A stretch of 35,005 bases of DNA from Candidatus Nealsonbacteria bacterium. GTDB lineage: Bacteria > Patescibacteriota > Minisyncoccia > Minisyncoccales > JAGGXC01. The translations under genes were made by a program, and so were the position numbers. The DNA lies in NCBI GenBank assembly GCA_026396195.1, contig JAPLXH010000007.1, positions 1 through 35,005 on the forward strand. The letters run 5' to 3'. Every line of letters starts with the position of its first letter. The stretch's first letter is position 1. Of this stretch, positions 5,424-13,396 are shown one piece after another. The notes beneath the pieces are model-generated. The model had not been told where the DNA came from and did no database searches. It saw nothing but the letters and a program-made list of their open reading frames with translations.

Positions 5424-7235
5424 CTATTCAACTGTCACCGACTTTGCTAAGTTTCGAGGTTTATCAATATCCAAACCCAATTCTAATCCCAAATAAGCGG
5501 CGAATAAATGTATGGGGATTACTGATAAAATCGGGGTCAACATTTCCAGGGTTTTTGGGATATAAATTACGTCGTCGACTATTTTTTTAATTTCTTCATT
5601 GCCTTCGGTGGCAATAGCTAATATTTTTCCGTGGCGCGATTTAATCTCGCCAATGGCGTTTTTCATTTTGTCGTAAACTGAATCCGAAGTGCAAATGCAA
5701 AAAGTGGGAACATTCTGGTCAATCAAAGCTAAAGAGCCATGCTTTATTTCCCCGCCGGCATTGCCCTCGGCGTGAATTTTCCAGGCGATTTCTTTTAATT
5801 TCAAAGCACCCTCCAAAGCAACGGGATAATTATATTTTCTCCCAAGATAAAAAAAATTTCGATATCCGGAATATTTTTTGGCAAGTTCTTTTATGAAATC
5901 GGATTGTTTTAAAATTTTTCGGGCGAAGTCCGGCAATTTTTTTAGCTCTTCAAGAATTCTTTTGCCAGTAACAAAGCTCATTTCTCTTTTTCTGCCCAAA
6001 TAAACCGTCATCAAGGCTAAAATGGTAAGCTGGGAAACAAAGGATTTGGTAGCCGCCACTCCAATTTCCACTCCGGCCCTGTTATAAACTCCGGCATCCG
6101 TTTCTCTGGACATTGAAGAGCCCACTACATTAACAAGGCCCAAAGCCAAGCTTCCTTTTCTTCTTGCTTCTTTTATTGCTTCAAGAGTATCAGCTGTCTC
6201 GCCTGATTGGGAAATTGCTAAAATTGCCGTTTTTTCATCTAAAATCGGTTTTCTGTAACGAAACTCTGAAGCAATTTCGGTTTTAGTGGGAAGCTGAGCA
6301 TATTCTTCAAACATACACTCTCCCACCATTGCCGCGTATCTGGCCGTCCCGCAACCGACTAAAATTAATTTTTCTATTTTATTTAATCTTTCCCGCGCTT
6401 GCTCCAGTCCTCCCAATCTCGCTATGCCTTTTTCCAACTCCATTCTTCCCCTGATTGCTTCCTGAATAACATCCGGTTCTTCAAAAATTTCTTTCAACAT
6501 AAAATGAGAATAATCTTTTTTGTCCGCTTCCTGGATTTCCCAGTCAATCTGTTTTATGGGTTTTTCTTTTAAAAGAAAATGGTTGTCCGGAGATATTACC
6601 GCCACTTCATTGTCGTCTAAATTAATTATCTGGCGGGTATAAGAAACCATGGCGGCCGGGTCGGAAGCCACAAAATACTCGTCTTTGGAAACCCCGACTA
6701 AAAGGGGGGCGCCAAATTTGGCTAAAACAATTTTATTAGGGTCTTTTTTGGAAATAACGGCAATGCCATAGTTGCCCCTGACTTCTCTCAGGGCTTGCGT
6801 TACCGCTTCTTCCAAATTACCTTGAAAATATTTTTCAATTAAATGACAAAAAACTTCCGTATCGGTTTCAGAAACAAAAGAATGGCCTTCTTTTGTTAGT
6901 TTATTTTTAATCTGCTCGTAATTTTCCATTATGCCGTTGTGCACTAAAAAAATGTTGTTAGTGCAATCAAAGTGGGGATGGGCGTTAGCTTCCGTGACAT
7001 CTCCGGTGGTTGCCCAGCGAGTATGGCCAATGCCTATTTTTCCCGCAAAACTGATGTCCAATAAATTTTTCTCCCATTCGGAAATCTTGCCGACTTTTTT
7101 CAAAAGAAAATGTTCGCTTTTATTTAAAGCAAAAAAACCGAAACTATCATAGCCTCGGTATTCAAGCCGTTTTAATCCTGAAACTAAAATAGGAAGTGCT
7201 GGTTTTTTACCAATATAACCTACGATTCCGCACAT
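5424..7235 (-). CDS. glmS: Glutamine--fructose-6-phosphate aminotransferase (isomerizing)
   Basis: The 603-aa protein makes glucosamine-6-phosphate from fructose-6-phosphate and glutamine, the first step to UDP-GlcNAc for the cell envelope. MCGIVGYIG gives the N-terminal nucleophile Cys2 (exposed after Met removal). Glutaminase motifs follow (GIGHTRWATTG, HPHFDC, HNGIMENY, SETDTEV). The isomerase half contains two SIS domains (about 285-420 and 455-590) with the GCGTARYAA, SQSGETADT and LGRKYNYPVALEGALKLKE segments, and ends in the characteristic PRNLAKSVTVE. Length is normal. No Shine-Dalgarno is visible and the leader is extremely AT-rich; the transcript seems to start close to the ATG. A TTGACT lies upstream, 1 nt after the previous terminator's T-run. 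Confidence 0.98.
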   Translation of the reverse strand: MCGIVGYIGKKPALPILVSGLKRLEYRGYDSFGFFALNKSEHFLLKKVGKISEWEKNLLDISFAGKIGIGHTRWATTGDVTEANAHPHFDCTNNIFLVHNGIMENYEQIKNKLTKEGHSFVSETDTEVFCHLIEKYFQGNLEEAVTQALREVRGNYGIAVISKKDPNKIVLAKFGAPLLVGVSKDEYFVASDPAAMVSYTRQIINLDDNEVAVISPDNHFLLKEKPIKQIDWEIQEADKKDYSHFMLKEIFEEPDVIQEAIRGRMELEKGIARLGGLEQARERLNKIEKLILVGCGTARYAAMVGECMFEEYAQLPTKTEIASEFRYRKPILDEKTAILAISQSGETADTLEAIKEARRKGSLALGLVNVVGSSMSRETDAGVYNRAGVEIGVAATKSFVSQLTILALMTVYLGRKREMSFVTGKRILEELKKLPDFARKILKQSDFIKELAKKYSGYRNFFYLGRKYNYPVALEGALKLKEIAWKIHAEGNAGGEIKHGSLALIDQNVPTFCICTSDSVYDKMKNAIGEIKSRHGKILAIATEGNEEIKKIVDDVIYIPKTLEMLTPILSVIPIHLFAAYLGLELGLDIDKPRNLAKSVTVE

Positions 7236-7287
7236 AAAATATATAATATTATGCTTTTATCTTCTTATAATTTAAATTCAAAGTCAA

Positions 7288-7329
7288 TAAAAAAACACAC
7301 CATTAAAAAAAGAAAGAAAAAGGTGTGTT
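7288..7329 (-). terminator. Terminator of the five-helix membrane protein
   Basis: An 8-bp AACACACC/GGTGTGTT stem (7294-7301 with 7322-7329) with a long T-rich loop is followed by T7 on the minus strand. The TAA stop at 7328-7330 overlaps the stem base. A TTGACT box (7282-7287) begins 1 nt after the T-run, towards glmS. Confidence 0.75.
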
Positions 7330-9193
7330 ATGGAGATGTTTGCAACTCTTGTATAATATTATTCTCTGCGATTATAACTGTTATTTCGTCTCCTATTTGG
7401 AGATTTTCTATCTTGTCTCTCGTTTGAAGGTCAAAGTCTTCTACTCTGGCGCAAGTTAGAACATAGTTTATCGTCTGATTTGTTTCCTGCCCAATGGTTA
7501 TTAACCACCTGGTGTTTCCATCCTGGATATAATCGTGGACGTCAATCACCATGCCCTGAATTTCTCTGCCTGATGCGGGTGGCGGCAACTGTTCTTCGCC
7601 TTTATCTAAGAAGTTTCTGATTTCTTCATCGGTCTTAAACTCGCAAACCTTGCCGTTGATAGGATCCACGAAAGCGATATATGAAATTCCACTTCCATCG
7701 GCCGGAACTACTCTAACTTCCCATAGTACTCTTTTTAAGGGAGTTACGGGTATGGGCTCTATTGCCGAAAAAGTAGACCAATCGACCATCGCATTGTTCT
7801 TTCGAACATAATCACAGGCTTTTACAGGTCCCAGTTCATTACCGCTCGAATACTTTTTCACTTGAACTTTGACATTTTCGTCTCTGGCATCAAACAAGAA
7901 AATTCTGTATATTCCGCGAGATCCGCCCCAAGGTTCGGTGCAAACCACCCATTTAAAACCATCAACCGTGTTTAAAAGAAACGGCTGCTGGTTTCCTTGT
8001 CCTGATACATCCGTTACTACAATCTCTTGCTCGTGCCTGACCCAAACATTCATCACTGCGTCCCACCAAGAATTGTTAGCTTTCCAGTATTTCTGGCTAT
8101 CAACATATTCCAGAACTAATTTTTCCGGAAAGAGCGATTGGCCTTTTAATACCGGATGGTTTCTTGCCTGTTCCGGACTTAAATCTTCGATATTCCCCTC
8201 TGAGTCTACCAAGAAAACTCCGCCCCATTTTGGAATAGTATACCAAATTGGGAAAGTAAACCTGGTTTCGTAAGTAATGTAGGGAACTGCCAGATAATAC
8301 TCTTTTGTGCCGCTGTTGTTGTAGATTAATGGCTTTGTTCTTTCGGCGTTAATCCAGTAATTTCTGAAAAATAATTGCCAATAGATATCATCTTTTACTG
8401 CTTGGCCCGGCGCGTACTCTAAAGAGATTTCTTCTACGAAAACTCTTTTATCGATGGTCGTCATATCCACGAAAACCATTCCCGTTGATTTTTCGGTGTA
8501 ATGGTTAAAAGGTCCGTCCGGAGATAAAACATAACCGAAATGGGGAATATCTCCAATCATTGTAATGTCAGGAGGGGTTTCCGGGCTAAATTGAGGAATT
8601 TGACAAGTGTCTTTTGCCATTCTGTCTGATGTTTTCATCGGAGCTGTCCTAGTATAGTTATCATCGGTTGCCGGAAGATCGGCTATTTCTTCTGTCGCTA
8701 ATTTTTCATATACGGTGCATTTTGCATATCCTCCCGATAGAACGCTGAAAATTACCATAAGAATAACGCAGGCAATCAAAAAAGTTATAATTCCAACAGA
8801 AAGAGCTGTCCTCAAGTCTTTTTTTATAAAAACTAGTCCTAATAATAAGCCGATTATAAAGCTTATTATTATTGCTTCCAGTACCCAGGGATTTATGTGG
8901 AACCACATTGCCAGCCATTGATACCAGGGAGCAGTTAAAAACATATGTACTGCTAATTCTATCAAAAGAATTGACCATAAAAATATTATCTCTGCTCCAT
9001 TTCCTTCGCCAAACAAAAATTTCGTTCCGAAGATTATGGTTATAACCCAGACTATAAAAAAGATTATAGTCATTACGCATCCGCCCAATTCGGCCAAGCC
9101 ATCTCCAGCTAATAACGCCAGACTGATTATAAATAAAAGTGTTGTCGGCGCTAACATCCATAAGGTCTTCCCAAAATTTCCATTTTTTGCCAT
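7328..9193 (-). CDS. Five-helix membrane protein with large soluble domain (621 aa)
   Basis: Five predicted membrane segments lie at about residues 11-30, 37-59, 69-88, 104-123 and 129-152. A roughly 465-residue hydrophilic domain follows, rich in aromatic residues and with several W/Y-containing motifs (NSWWDAVMNVWVRHEQE, FKWVVCTEPWGG). An odd topology would place the large domain outside if the N-terminus is inside. The region after the PPPASGR linker (about 545-621) looks like a separate small beta domain. I do not recognise the family. GGAGATGAG precedes the ATG. A consensus promoter and an 11-residue leader ORF lie upstream, suggesting regulated expression. Confidence 0.75.
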   Translation of the reverse strand: MAKNGNFGKTLWMLAPTTLLFIISLALLAGDGLAELGGCVMTIIFFIVWVITIIFGTKFLFGEGNGAEIIFLWSILLIELAVHMFLTAPWYQWLAMWFHINPWVLEAIIISFIIGLLLGLVFIKKDLRTALSVGIITFLIACVILMVIFSVLSGGYAKCTVYEKLATEEIADLPATDDNYTRTAPMKTSDRMAKDTCQIPQFSPETPPDITMIGDIPHFGYVLSPDGPFNHYTEKSTGMVFVDMTTIDKRVFVEEISLEYAPGQAVKDDIYWQLFFRNYWINAERTKPLIYNNSGTKEYYLAVPYITYETRFTFPIWYTIPKWGGVFLVDSEGNIEDLSPEQARNHPVLKGQSLFPEKLVLEYVDSQKYWKANNSWWDAVMNVWVRHEQEIVVTDVSGQGNQQPFLLNTVDGFKWVVCTEPWGGSRGIYRIFLFDARDENVKVQVKKYSSGNELGPVKACDYVRKNNAMVDWSTFSAIEPIPVTPLKRVLWEVRVVPADGSGISYIAFVDPINGKVCEFKTDEEIRNFLDKGEEQLPPPASGREIQGMVIDVHDYIQDGNTRWLITIGQETNQTINYVLTCARVEDFDLQTRDKIENLQIGDEITVIIAENNIIQELQTSP

Positions 9194-9215
9194 ATTTTCT
9201 CATCTCCTTTTTTTC

Positions 9216-9251
9216 TTATTTTAAAGAGCTCATTGGTTGAATGAACCTCAT
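9216..9251 (-). CDS. Leader peptide ORF MRFIQPMSSLK
   Basis: An 11-codon ORF (ATG at 9249-9251, TAA at 9216-9218) has a near-perfect AGAAGGAGG (GGAGG at 9256-9260) 4 nt upstream and lies between a consensus promoter and the membrane-protein start, 22 nt before it. Position and ribosome site suggest a translated leader that could couple or tune downstream translation. There is no obvious amino-acid run or attenuator hairpin. Confidence 0.5.
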   Translation of the reverse strand: MRFIQPMSSLK

Positions 9252-9273
9252 CCAACCTCCTTCTAAATTTAAT

Positions 9274-9301
9274 ATTATACACATTTTTAATAATCTGTCA
9301 A
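9274..9301 (-). promoter_or_regulatory. Consensus sigma-70 promoter of the membrane protein
   Basis: On the minus strand TTGACA (9296-9301), a 16-nt spacer and a perfect TATAAT (9274-9279). This is the best -10/-35 pair in the window; a GC-rich hairpin sits 7 nt upstream. Confidence 0.85.
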
Positions 9302-9308
9302 TAACAAT

Positions 9309-9327
9309 GCCGCCAGTAATCGGCGGC
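9309..9327 (-). terminator. GC hairpin between tatD and the next promoter
   Basis: A 6-bp stem (GCCGCC with GGCGGC) and 7-nt loop. On the minus strand it is followed only by ATTGTTA before TTGACA, so it is a weak terminator for tatD; on the plus strand a T-rich run follows at a distance. Confidence 0.45.
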
Positions 9328-9361
9328 GGTTTCTAACTTTTTTTTTATTAATTATTAAAAA

Positions 9362-10204
9362 TTAAATATTAAATAATTGTTTGGCGTTTTGAGAAGTTAT
9401 TTCTTCAATTTCTTCAATTTTTCTATTTTTTATCCGGGCTATTTTCTCTGCAACATATCTTACATATATAGGAGTGTTCCTCTCCCCTAAAAAGGGCGGA
9501 GGAGCCAAATAAGGACAATCTGTTTCTATTAAAAGTTTTTCTAATGGCGTTTCTTTGATCACTTCTTCAAAATTAATTCCTTGTATTTTTTTAAAAATTA
9601 TTCCGTTGAATCCGATGTAATATCCTAAATCCAAATATTGTTTAAGATCTTCCTTATTACCCACAAAACTATGGGCTACGGCTTTTTGCGGTTTTAATTC
9701 CGAGTTTTCCAAAAGCGTTTTGATTAAATCTTTTTGAGCCATCCTACAATGAAAAATTACAGGTAATTGTAATTCTTTCGCCAGTTTTAAGTGCTCCAAA
9801 AACAATTCTTTCTGTTTTTGCCTGAATAGTTCTTTTTTTGCTGTTGTTTTCGGCCTCCAGTAATAATCAAATCCGGTCTCTCCGATAGCTACCACTTTTT
9901 TGGACTTGGCTAATTCTTTGTATTTTTGGTAATCAAAATTTTCTTCCTTACTATTAAACTCTACCTCTTCCTCATCTATTCTCATTTTTACCAAACCAGT
10001 ATCCAAATGAATTGGATGAAGCCCGATTGCTGCATAAACTCCTTTTTCGTATTGCTCGGCAATTTCTACGGCTTTTTTGGAAGTATCGTATTGGCTGCCA
10101 ACATTTATCATCCAAATATTATTTTTCAGACATTCTTTGATGATTTTTTCTCTATCTTCTTTGAAAGCCGAAAAATTAAGATGGCTGTGGGAATCAATTA
10201 ACAT
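9362..10204 (-). CDS. tatD: TatD family metal-dependent hydrolase
   Basis: The 280-aa TIM-barrel hydrolase has the full metal-site set of the TatD DNase family: His6 and His8 in MLIDSHSHLN, Glu109 in IGETGFDYYW, His152 in FHCRM, His178 in AHSF and Asp229 in ETDCPYLAPP. Members act as 3'-5' exonucleases or DNases in repair and RNA quality control; the precise substrate is not readable. Length matches the family, although an insertion around residues 70-100 (RIDEEEVEFNSKEEN) is longer than I expect. No Shine-Dalgarno is visible. Tandem hairpins at 10255-10332 separate it from the upstream gene pair. Confidence 0.93.
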   Translation of the reverse strand: MLIDSHSHLNFSAFKEDREKIIKECLKNNIWMINVGSQYDTSKKAVEIAEQYEKGVYAAIGLHPIHLDTGLVKMRIDEEEVEFNSKEENFDYQKYKELAKSKKVVAIGETGFDYYWRPKTTAKKELFRQKQKELFLEHLKLAKELQLPVIFHCRMAQKDLIKTLLENSELKPQKAVAHSFVGNKEDLKQYLDLGYYIGFNGIIFKKIQGINFEEVIKETPLEKLLIETDCPYLAPPPFLGERNTPIYVRYVAEKIARIKNRKIEEIEEITSQNAKQLFNI

Positions 10205-10254
10205 AATAATTTATTTTAGTTTAATGGAAAACTTGTTTCAATCTAAAAAAGAAG

Positions 10255-10283
10255 AACGGCGCTAAAAAATATTTTAGGCCGTT
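10255..10283 (-). terminator. Second terminator hairpin before tatD
   Basis: AACGGC and GCCGTT arms with an AT-rich inner stem containing CTAAAA/TTTTAG form a bulged hairpin. On the minus strand CTTCTTCTTTTTT follows. It backs up the hairpin at 10292-10332. Confidence 0.5.
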
Positions 10284-10291
10284 ATATAGAT

Positions 10292-10332
10292 AAAAAAGAA
10301 AGAAGGGAAGGATAGTGTTTCATCCCATCCTT
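10292..10332 (-). terminator. Terminator of the 109/114-aa gene pair
   Basis: An AAGGAT/ATCCTT stem (10308-10313 with 10327-10332, 13-nt loop) begins one nucleotide after the TAA stop at 10334-10336 and is followed by a T/C-rich tract ending in T6 on the minus strand. Confidence 0.6.
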
Positions 10333-10333
10333 T

Positions 10334-10678
10334 TTAGTCGATACTTTCCAAAATTGCGGTATCGATTACGGCAGTTTCTTCTTGCGTGATCTCTTTGATT
10401 ATATCCTTGGTTTTTTGAGCGACCCATTCTCCTATGTTAAATTTTTTAGGATTTTCTATCTTTTCTCCTTTTTCTTCGATTTCTTTTATAGCATCGGATA
10501 TATCTGTTGGGTTCTCGCTAACAGCAATCATCAGTTGTTTCATCTCGGTTCCAGGAAGAGTGTCAAGAAAAACATCTTTAACGTTTGGCAACTTCTTTAT
10601 TTCTTTGTTAAACTCCTTAACATCAATGACCGCACCACTTACCGCTTCTAACCTTAATAGGATCAGCACTTTACACAT
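10334..10678 (-). CDS. Hypothetical protein (114 aa), coupled to upstream gene
   Basis: MCKVLILLRLEAVSGAVIDVK reads as an initial beta strand, followed by alternating helices and strands (VKDVFLDTLPGTEMKQLMIAVSENPTDISDAIKEIEEKG). That suggests a small ferredoxin-like alpha/beta domain with an acidic C-terminal tail. I do not recognise it. The ATG lies inside the end of the 109-aa gene (16-nt overlap), with GGAG 10 nt upstream, so translation is probably coupled. Confidence 0.65.
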   Translation of the reverse strand: MCKVLILLRLEAVSGAVIDVKEFNKEIKKLPNVKDVFLDTLPGTEMKQLMIAVSENPTDISDAIKEIEEKGEKIENPKKFNIGEWVAQKTKDIIKEITQEETAVIDTAILESID

Positions 10679-10992
10679 TGCATATCGACTCCGTTTGATT
10701 TGATTCTTTCCATCACTGCTTTTTTTGATGTTTTATCAACATTGCTCCACAAAATTCTACCTGGTTGCCCATTAATCCCTTCTGTGGCTAAAATATCTGC
10801 CACTAGCTCTAGACCTATCTTTTTTCCGTCAACCGTAATCACTGTGTCGTATCTAGTACCTTCGCATATTGCAATTTCTGGGATTCCAGAAAGTTCTTTG
10901 AGGGGATTTTTGCCGGTTTCCATATCTGTATAGACGTACGCTGTTCCTTCGTTCTGCCTATTTTTTTTTCTATCATCTCCTCTATTCATCAT
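10663..10992 (-). CDS. Hypothetical protein (109 aa), first of a coupled pair
   Basis: A charged N-terminus (MMNRGDDRKKNRQNEG) is followed by a compact domain with strands TAYVYTD, YDTVITVDGKKIGLELVADIL and RILWSNV, a helix (SKKAVMERIKSNG) and a terminal C-x2-C (MQCVKC). I do not recognise it. AAGGATG lies 6-7 nt before the ATG. Its leader carries a large inverted repeat, and the 114-aa gene overlaps its end by 16 nt, so the two products may work together. Confidence 0.65.
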   Translation of the reverse strand: MMNRGDDRKKNRQNEGTAYVYTDMETGKNPLKELSGIPEIAICEGTRYDTVITVDGKKIGLELVADILATEGINGQPGRILWSNVDKTSKKAVMERIKSNGVDMQCVKC

Positions 10993-11042
10993 TGTTCACA
11001 TCCTTGTTTCTGCCGTTTTTCACGAAAAATTTTGAAATTTTT

Positions 11043-11103
11043 CTTCTGACGGCGGAAATACATATTAATCCATTTAAGTAATAAATATTTCTACCGTCAG
11101 AAG
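11043..11103 (-). promoter_or_regulatory. Large inverted repeat in a 5' leader
   Basis: Two 18-nt arms (11043-11060 and 11086-11103; 16 of 18 positions complementary, starting CTTCTGACGG) flank a 25-nt AT-rich loop. It lies about 50 nt upstream of the 109-aa gene start. A third partial copy (TTTCTGCCGT) lies at about 11007-11016 and an AAAAATTTTGAAATTTTT palindrome at 11026-11043. It could be a leader RNA hairpin or a pair of operator half-sites. Confidence 0.5.
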
Positions 11104-11181
11104 ACTCCTTGCTTTTTTACGTCTTTTAAAGAACTACAACCATACTTTAACATACTTCAACTATTTTTTCAAGTCCAAACT

Positions 11182-11205
11182 AAAGAAGAGCTTTCGCCCT
11201 TCTTT
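11182..11205 (-). terminator. Hairpin after metG
   Basis: A 7-bp AAAGAAG/CTTCTTT stem extended by two G-C pairs with a TTTC loop, 15 nt after the metG stop. The T-run is on the plus side; the minus strand has only TAGTTT, so termination in that direction is uncertain. Confidence 0.45.
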
Positions 11206-11219
11206 TTGTTTTATTCTCA

Positions 11220-12731
11220 TTAAATTCTTGGAAATAAGGGGCTTCCTTTTTTAATTTTAGTGCCTGGTTTCAAACCGCCCCATTTTATAGCTTCTTCAAA
11301 TTTTTTATTCTTTTCTTTCTTAATATCTAAGCCCAACCGTTCAAAAACTTTATCTGCGGTTTCCGGCAGAAAAGGTGAAACCAGCCAAGCCCAAATTCTA
11401 ATGGTTTCAGCAAAAATATAAAGCGCATCGGATAAAACCAGAGAATCGGCTTTGTAAATTTGCTCTTTATCAATTCTATTGTCCAAATCAGAACAAATTA
11501 ACATAATTTCTTTCAAGACTTGGTCTATTTTTAAATCAACTAATAACTTATTATAATTTTCTTTTTTTTCTATTAACAAACTAGGCTCTTTTTTTAAGCT
11601 TTTTAGTATTTTTCCGTCAAATCTTTTCTCAATCAAGGTTAATACTCTGCTTATTAAATTTCCCACGCCGTTAGCCAAATCAGCATTATATCTTTCTTTA
11701 AATTTTTCGTGAGTAAAATCTCCGTCTTGAGTTGGAGAAATTTCCCGCAATAGAAAATAACGGACAGCGTCAGTTCCGTATTTTTCAATTAATTCAAACG
11801 GGTTAACCACGTTCCCTAATGATTTTGACATCTTCTGCCCATCAGAGGTAATAAAACCATGAACAAAAATTTTTTTAAACAAAGGTAGTTTTAAAGATAG
11901 AAGCATCGCCGGCCAAATTATTGAATGAAACCTTAAGATATCTTTTCCTAAAAAATGAATATCTGCCGGCCAGAATTTTTCAAAATTTTTTCCCTTTGGA
12001 TAGTCCAAGGCGGAAATATAATTCGTTAAAGCGTCTGCCCAAACATATATTGTTTGGCTGTCGTCACCCGGCACGGGAATCCCCCACTCCAAATCTTTTC
12101 TGGGCCTGGAAAAGCTTATATCATCCAATCCCTGTTCAACAAAACTCAACATTTCATTTTTTCTTTCCTCGGGAATTATTTTAATTTCATCTTTCTTGAT
12201 AAGTTCTTTTATTTTTTCTGAATATTTTGAAAGTTTAAAAAAATAATTTTCTTCTTCTATTGCTTCCGGCTCTTTTTGGTGAATTTCACACTTACCTTCA
12301 ACTAAATCTTTTTTGGTTATAAAAGCCTCGCACCCCACGCAATAAAGACCTCTGTATTTTTTCTTATAAATATCTCCGTTTTCTTCAAATTTTTTCCAGG
12401 CAATTTGAACCGCCGGCCAATGACGTTTTTGGTCCGTGGTTCTGATAAAATCATTATTTGATAAATTAAGAACTTTCGCTAATTGCTTGAACTTATTTGA
12501 AAGTTCGTCCGTAAAGTCTTTTGGATTTTTTCCTGATTCCTCGGCCTTTCTGGCCACCTTTGTTCCATGCTCATCTGTGCCGGTTAAAAAGAAGACGTCT
12601 TCACCTAAAACACGATGGTAACGCGCTAAAACGTCAGCCTGTATTAATTCCAAGGCAAAACCAATGTGAGGCAAAGCATTAGTATAGGCGAGGCTGGTTG
12701 TGATATAAAATTTTTTAGGTTTTTTAATCAT
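11220..12731 (-). CDS. metG: Methionyl-tRNA synthetase
   Basis: This 503-aa class I synthetase charges tRNA-Met. The HIGH motif is PHIGF (21-25) and the KMSKS motif is exact (300-304). The connective domain keeps one zinc-binding set (Cys131, Cys134, Cys148, His151). The GTDEHGTKVA and YVWADALTNY segments are typical. It lacks the C-terminal Trbp111-like tRNA-binding domain found in longer MetRS. It is the last gene of a five-gene run; its ATG overlaps the rsmI stop by 8 nt, so translation is likely coupled. Confidence 0.97.
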   Translation of the reverse strand: MIKKPKKFYITTSLAYTNALPHIGFALELIQADVLARYHRVLGEDVFFLTGTDEHGTKVARKAEESGKNPKDFTDELSNKFKQLAKVLNLSNNDFIRTTDQKRHWPAVQIAWKKFEENGDIYKKKYRGLYCVGCEAFITKKDLVEGKCEIHQKEPEAIEEENYFFKLSKYSEKIKELIKKDEIKIIPEERKNEMLSFVEQGLDDISFSRPRKDLEWGIPVPGDDSQTIYVWADALTNYISALDYPKGKNFEKFWPADIHFLGKDILRFHSIIWPAMLLSLKLPLFKKIFVHGFITSDGQKMSKSLGNVVNPFELIEKYGTDAVRYFLLREISPTQDGDFTHEKFKERYNADLANGVGNLISRVLTLIEKRFDGKILKSLKKEPSLLIEKKENYNKLLVDLKIDQVLKEIMLICSDLDNRIDKEQIYKADSLVLSDALYIFAETIRIWAWLVSPFLPETADKVFERLGLDIKKEKNKKFEEAIKWGGLKPGTKIKKGSPLFPRI

Positions 12732-13395
12732 TTTTTGTAATTACCACAAATTCTCCTTTTATCGGGTCTTTTTTTATTTTTTCTATCACTTCTCTAATTT
12801 CTCCCCGATAAATTGTTTCAAATTTCTTGGTCAGTTCTCGACCGACAACAATTTTTAAATTTTGGTTTAAACCTTCAAGCTCGCCCAAACTCTTTAAAAT
12901 TCTATAAGAAGATTCATAAAAAATAACGGACACTTCAGAGCTTACAACTCTGTCAAAAAATTTCTTTCTTTTGTTCTTGGTTGGTGGAAAGCCTAAGAAT
13001 AAAAACTTATCCATTGGGAAACCCGATACGCTCGCCAGGGCTGTTAAAGCCGAAGGACCAGGAATAGGAATAATTTTTATTTCATCCTTAAATTTTTTTA
13101 GCGCTTCTTCAATTAGTTTGTTTCCCGGGTCGGAAATTCCCGGAGTTCCGCTATCTGTTACCAATGCTATGTTCTTTTCTTTCAAATTTTCCAGAATATA
13201 GCTTATTTTATCCTGCTGGCTATGCTGGTGATAACTTAAAAGTTGAGCTTTAATATTTAATCTTTCCAATAAAAATTTAGTTACCCTGGTATCTTCGCAC
13301 AAAACCAAACCAACCTCTTTTAAAATCCTGATAGCTCTCAAGGTTATGTCTTCCAGGTTACCGATGGGTGTGGCAACGATATAAAAAATGCCCAT
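12724..13395 (-). CDS. rsmI: 16S rRNA 2'-O-ribose C1402 methyltransferase
   Basis: The 223-aa SAM-dependent enzyme methylates the 2'-OH of C1402 in the 16S rRNA decoding centre. It shows the RsmI signature in order: IVATPIGNLEDIT, LCEDTRVT, SYHQHS, ALVTDSGTPGISDPG, PIPGPSALTALASVSGFP, FLGFPP and FYESSYRI. It is somewhat shorter than proteobacterial RsmI at the C-terminus. The start lies 1 nt after the AI-2E-type permease stop; metG overlaps its 3' end by 8 nt. Confidence 0.96.
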   Translation of the reverse strand: MGIFYIVATPIGNLEDITLRAIRILKEVGLVLCEDTRVTKFLLERLNIKAQLLSYHQHSQQDKISYILENLKEKNIALVTDSGTPGISDPGNKLIEEALKKFKDEIKIIPIPGPSALTALASVSGFPMDKFLFLGFPPTKNKRKKFFDRVVSSEVSVIFYESSYRILKSLGELEGLNQNLKIVVGRELTKKFETIYRGEIREVIEKIKKDPIKGEFVVITKND

Positions 13396-13396
13396 T

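Noticed and set aside
5354-5590. Plus-strand 78-codon ORF over the glmS end
   Set aside because: It mixes repeat DNA with antisense of glmS; no independent coding evidence.
7869-8273. 134-codon plus-strand ORF
   Set aside because: Antisense to the well-supported membrane protein, no start signal, no recognisable domain.
8706-9203. 165-codon minus-strand ORF at the membrane-protein start
   Set aside because: It is a +1 shadow of the 621-aa gene. The 621-aa frame has clean membrane helices and the correctly placed Shine-Dalgarno.
11000-11219. tRNA gene in the longest minus-strand spacer
   Set aside because: The inverted repeat does not make a cloverleaf, and no T-arm (GTTCRA) or acceptor pairing is present.
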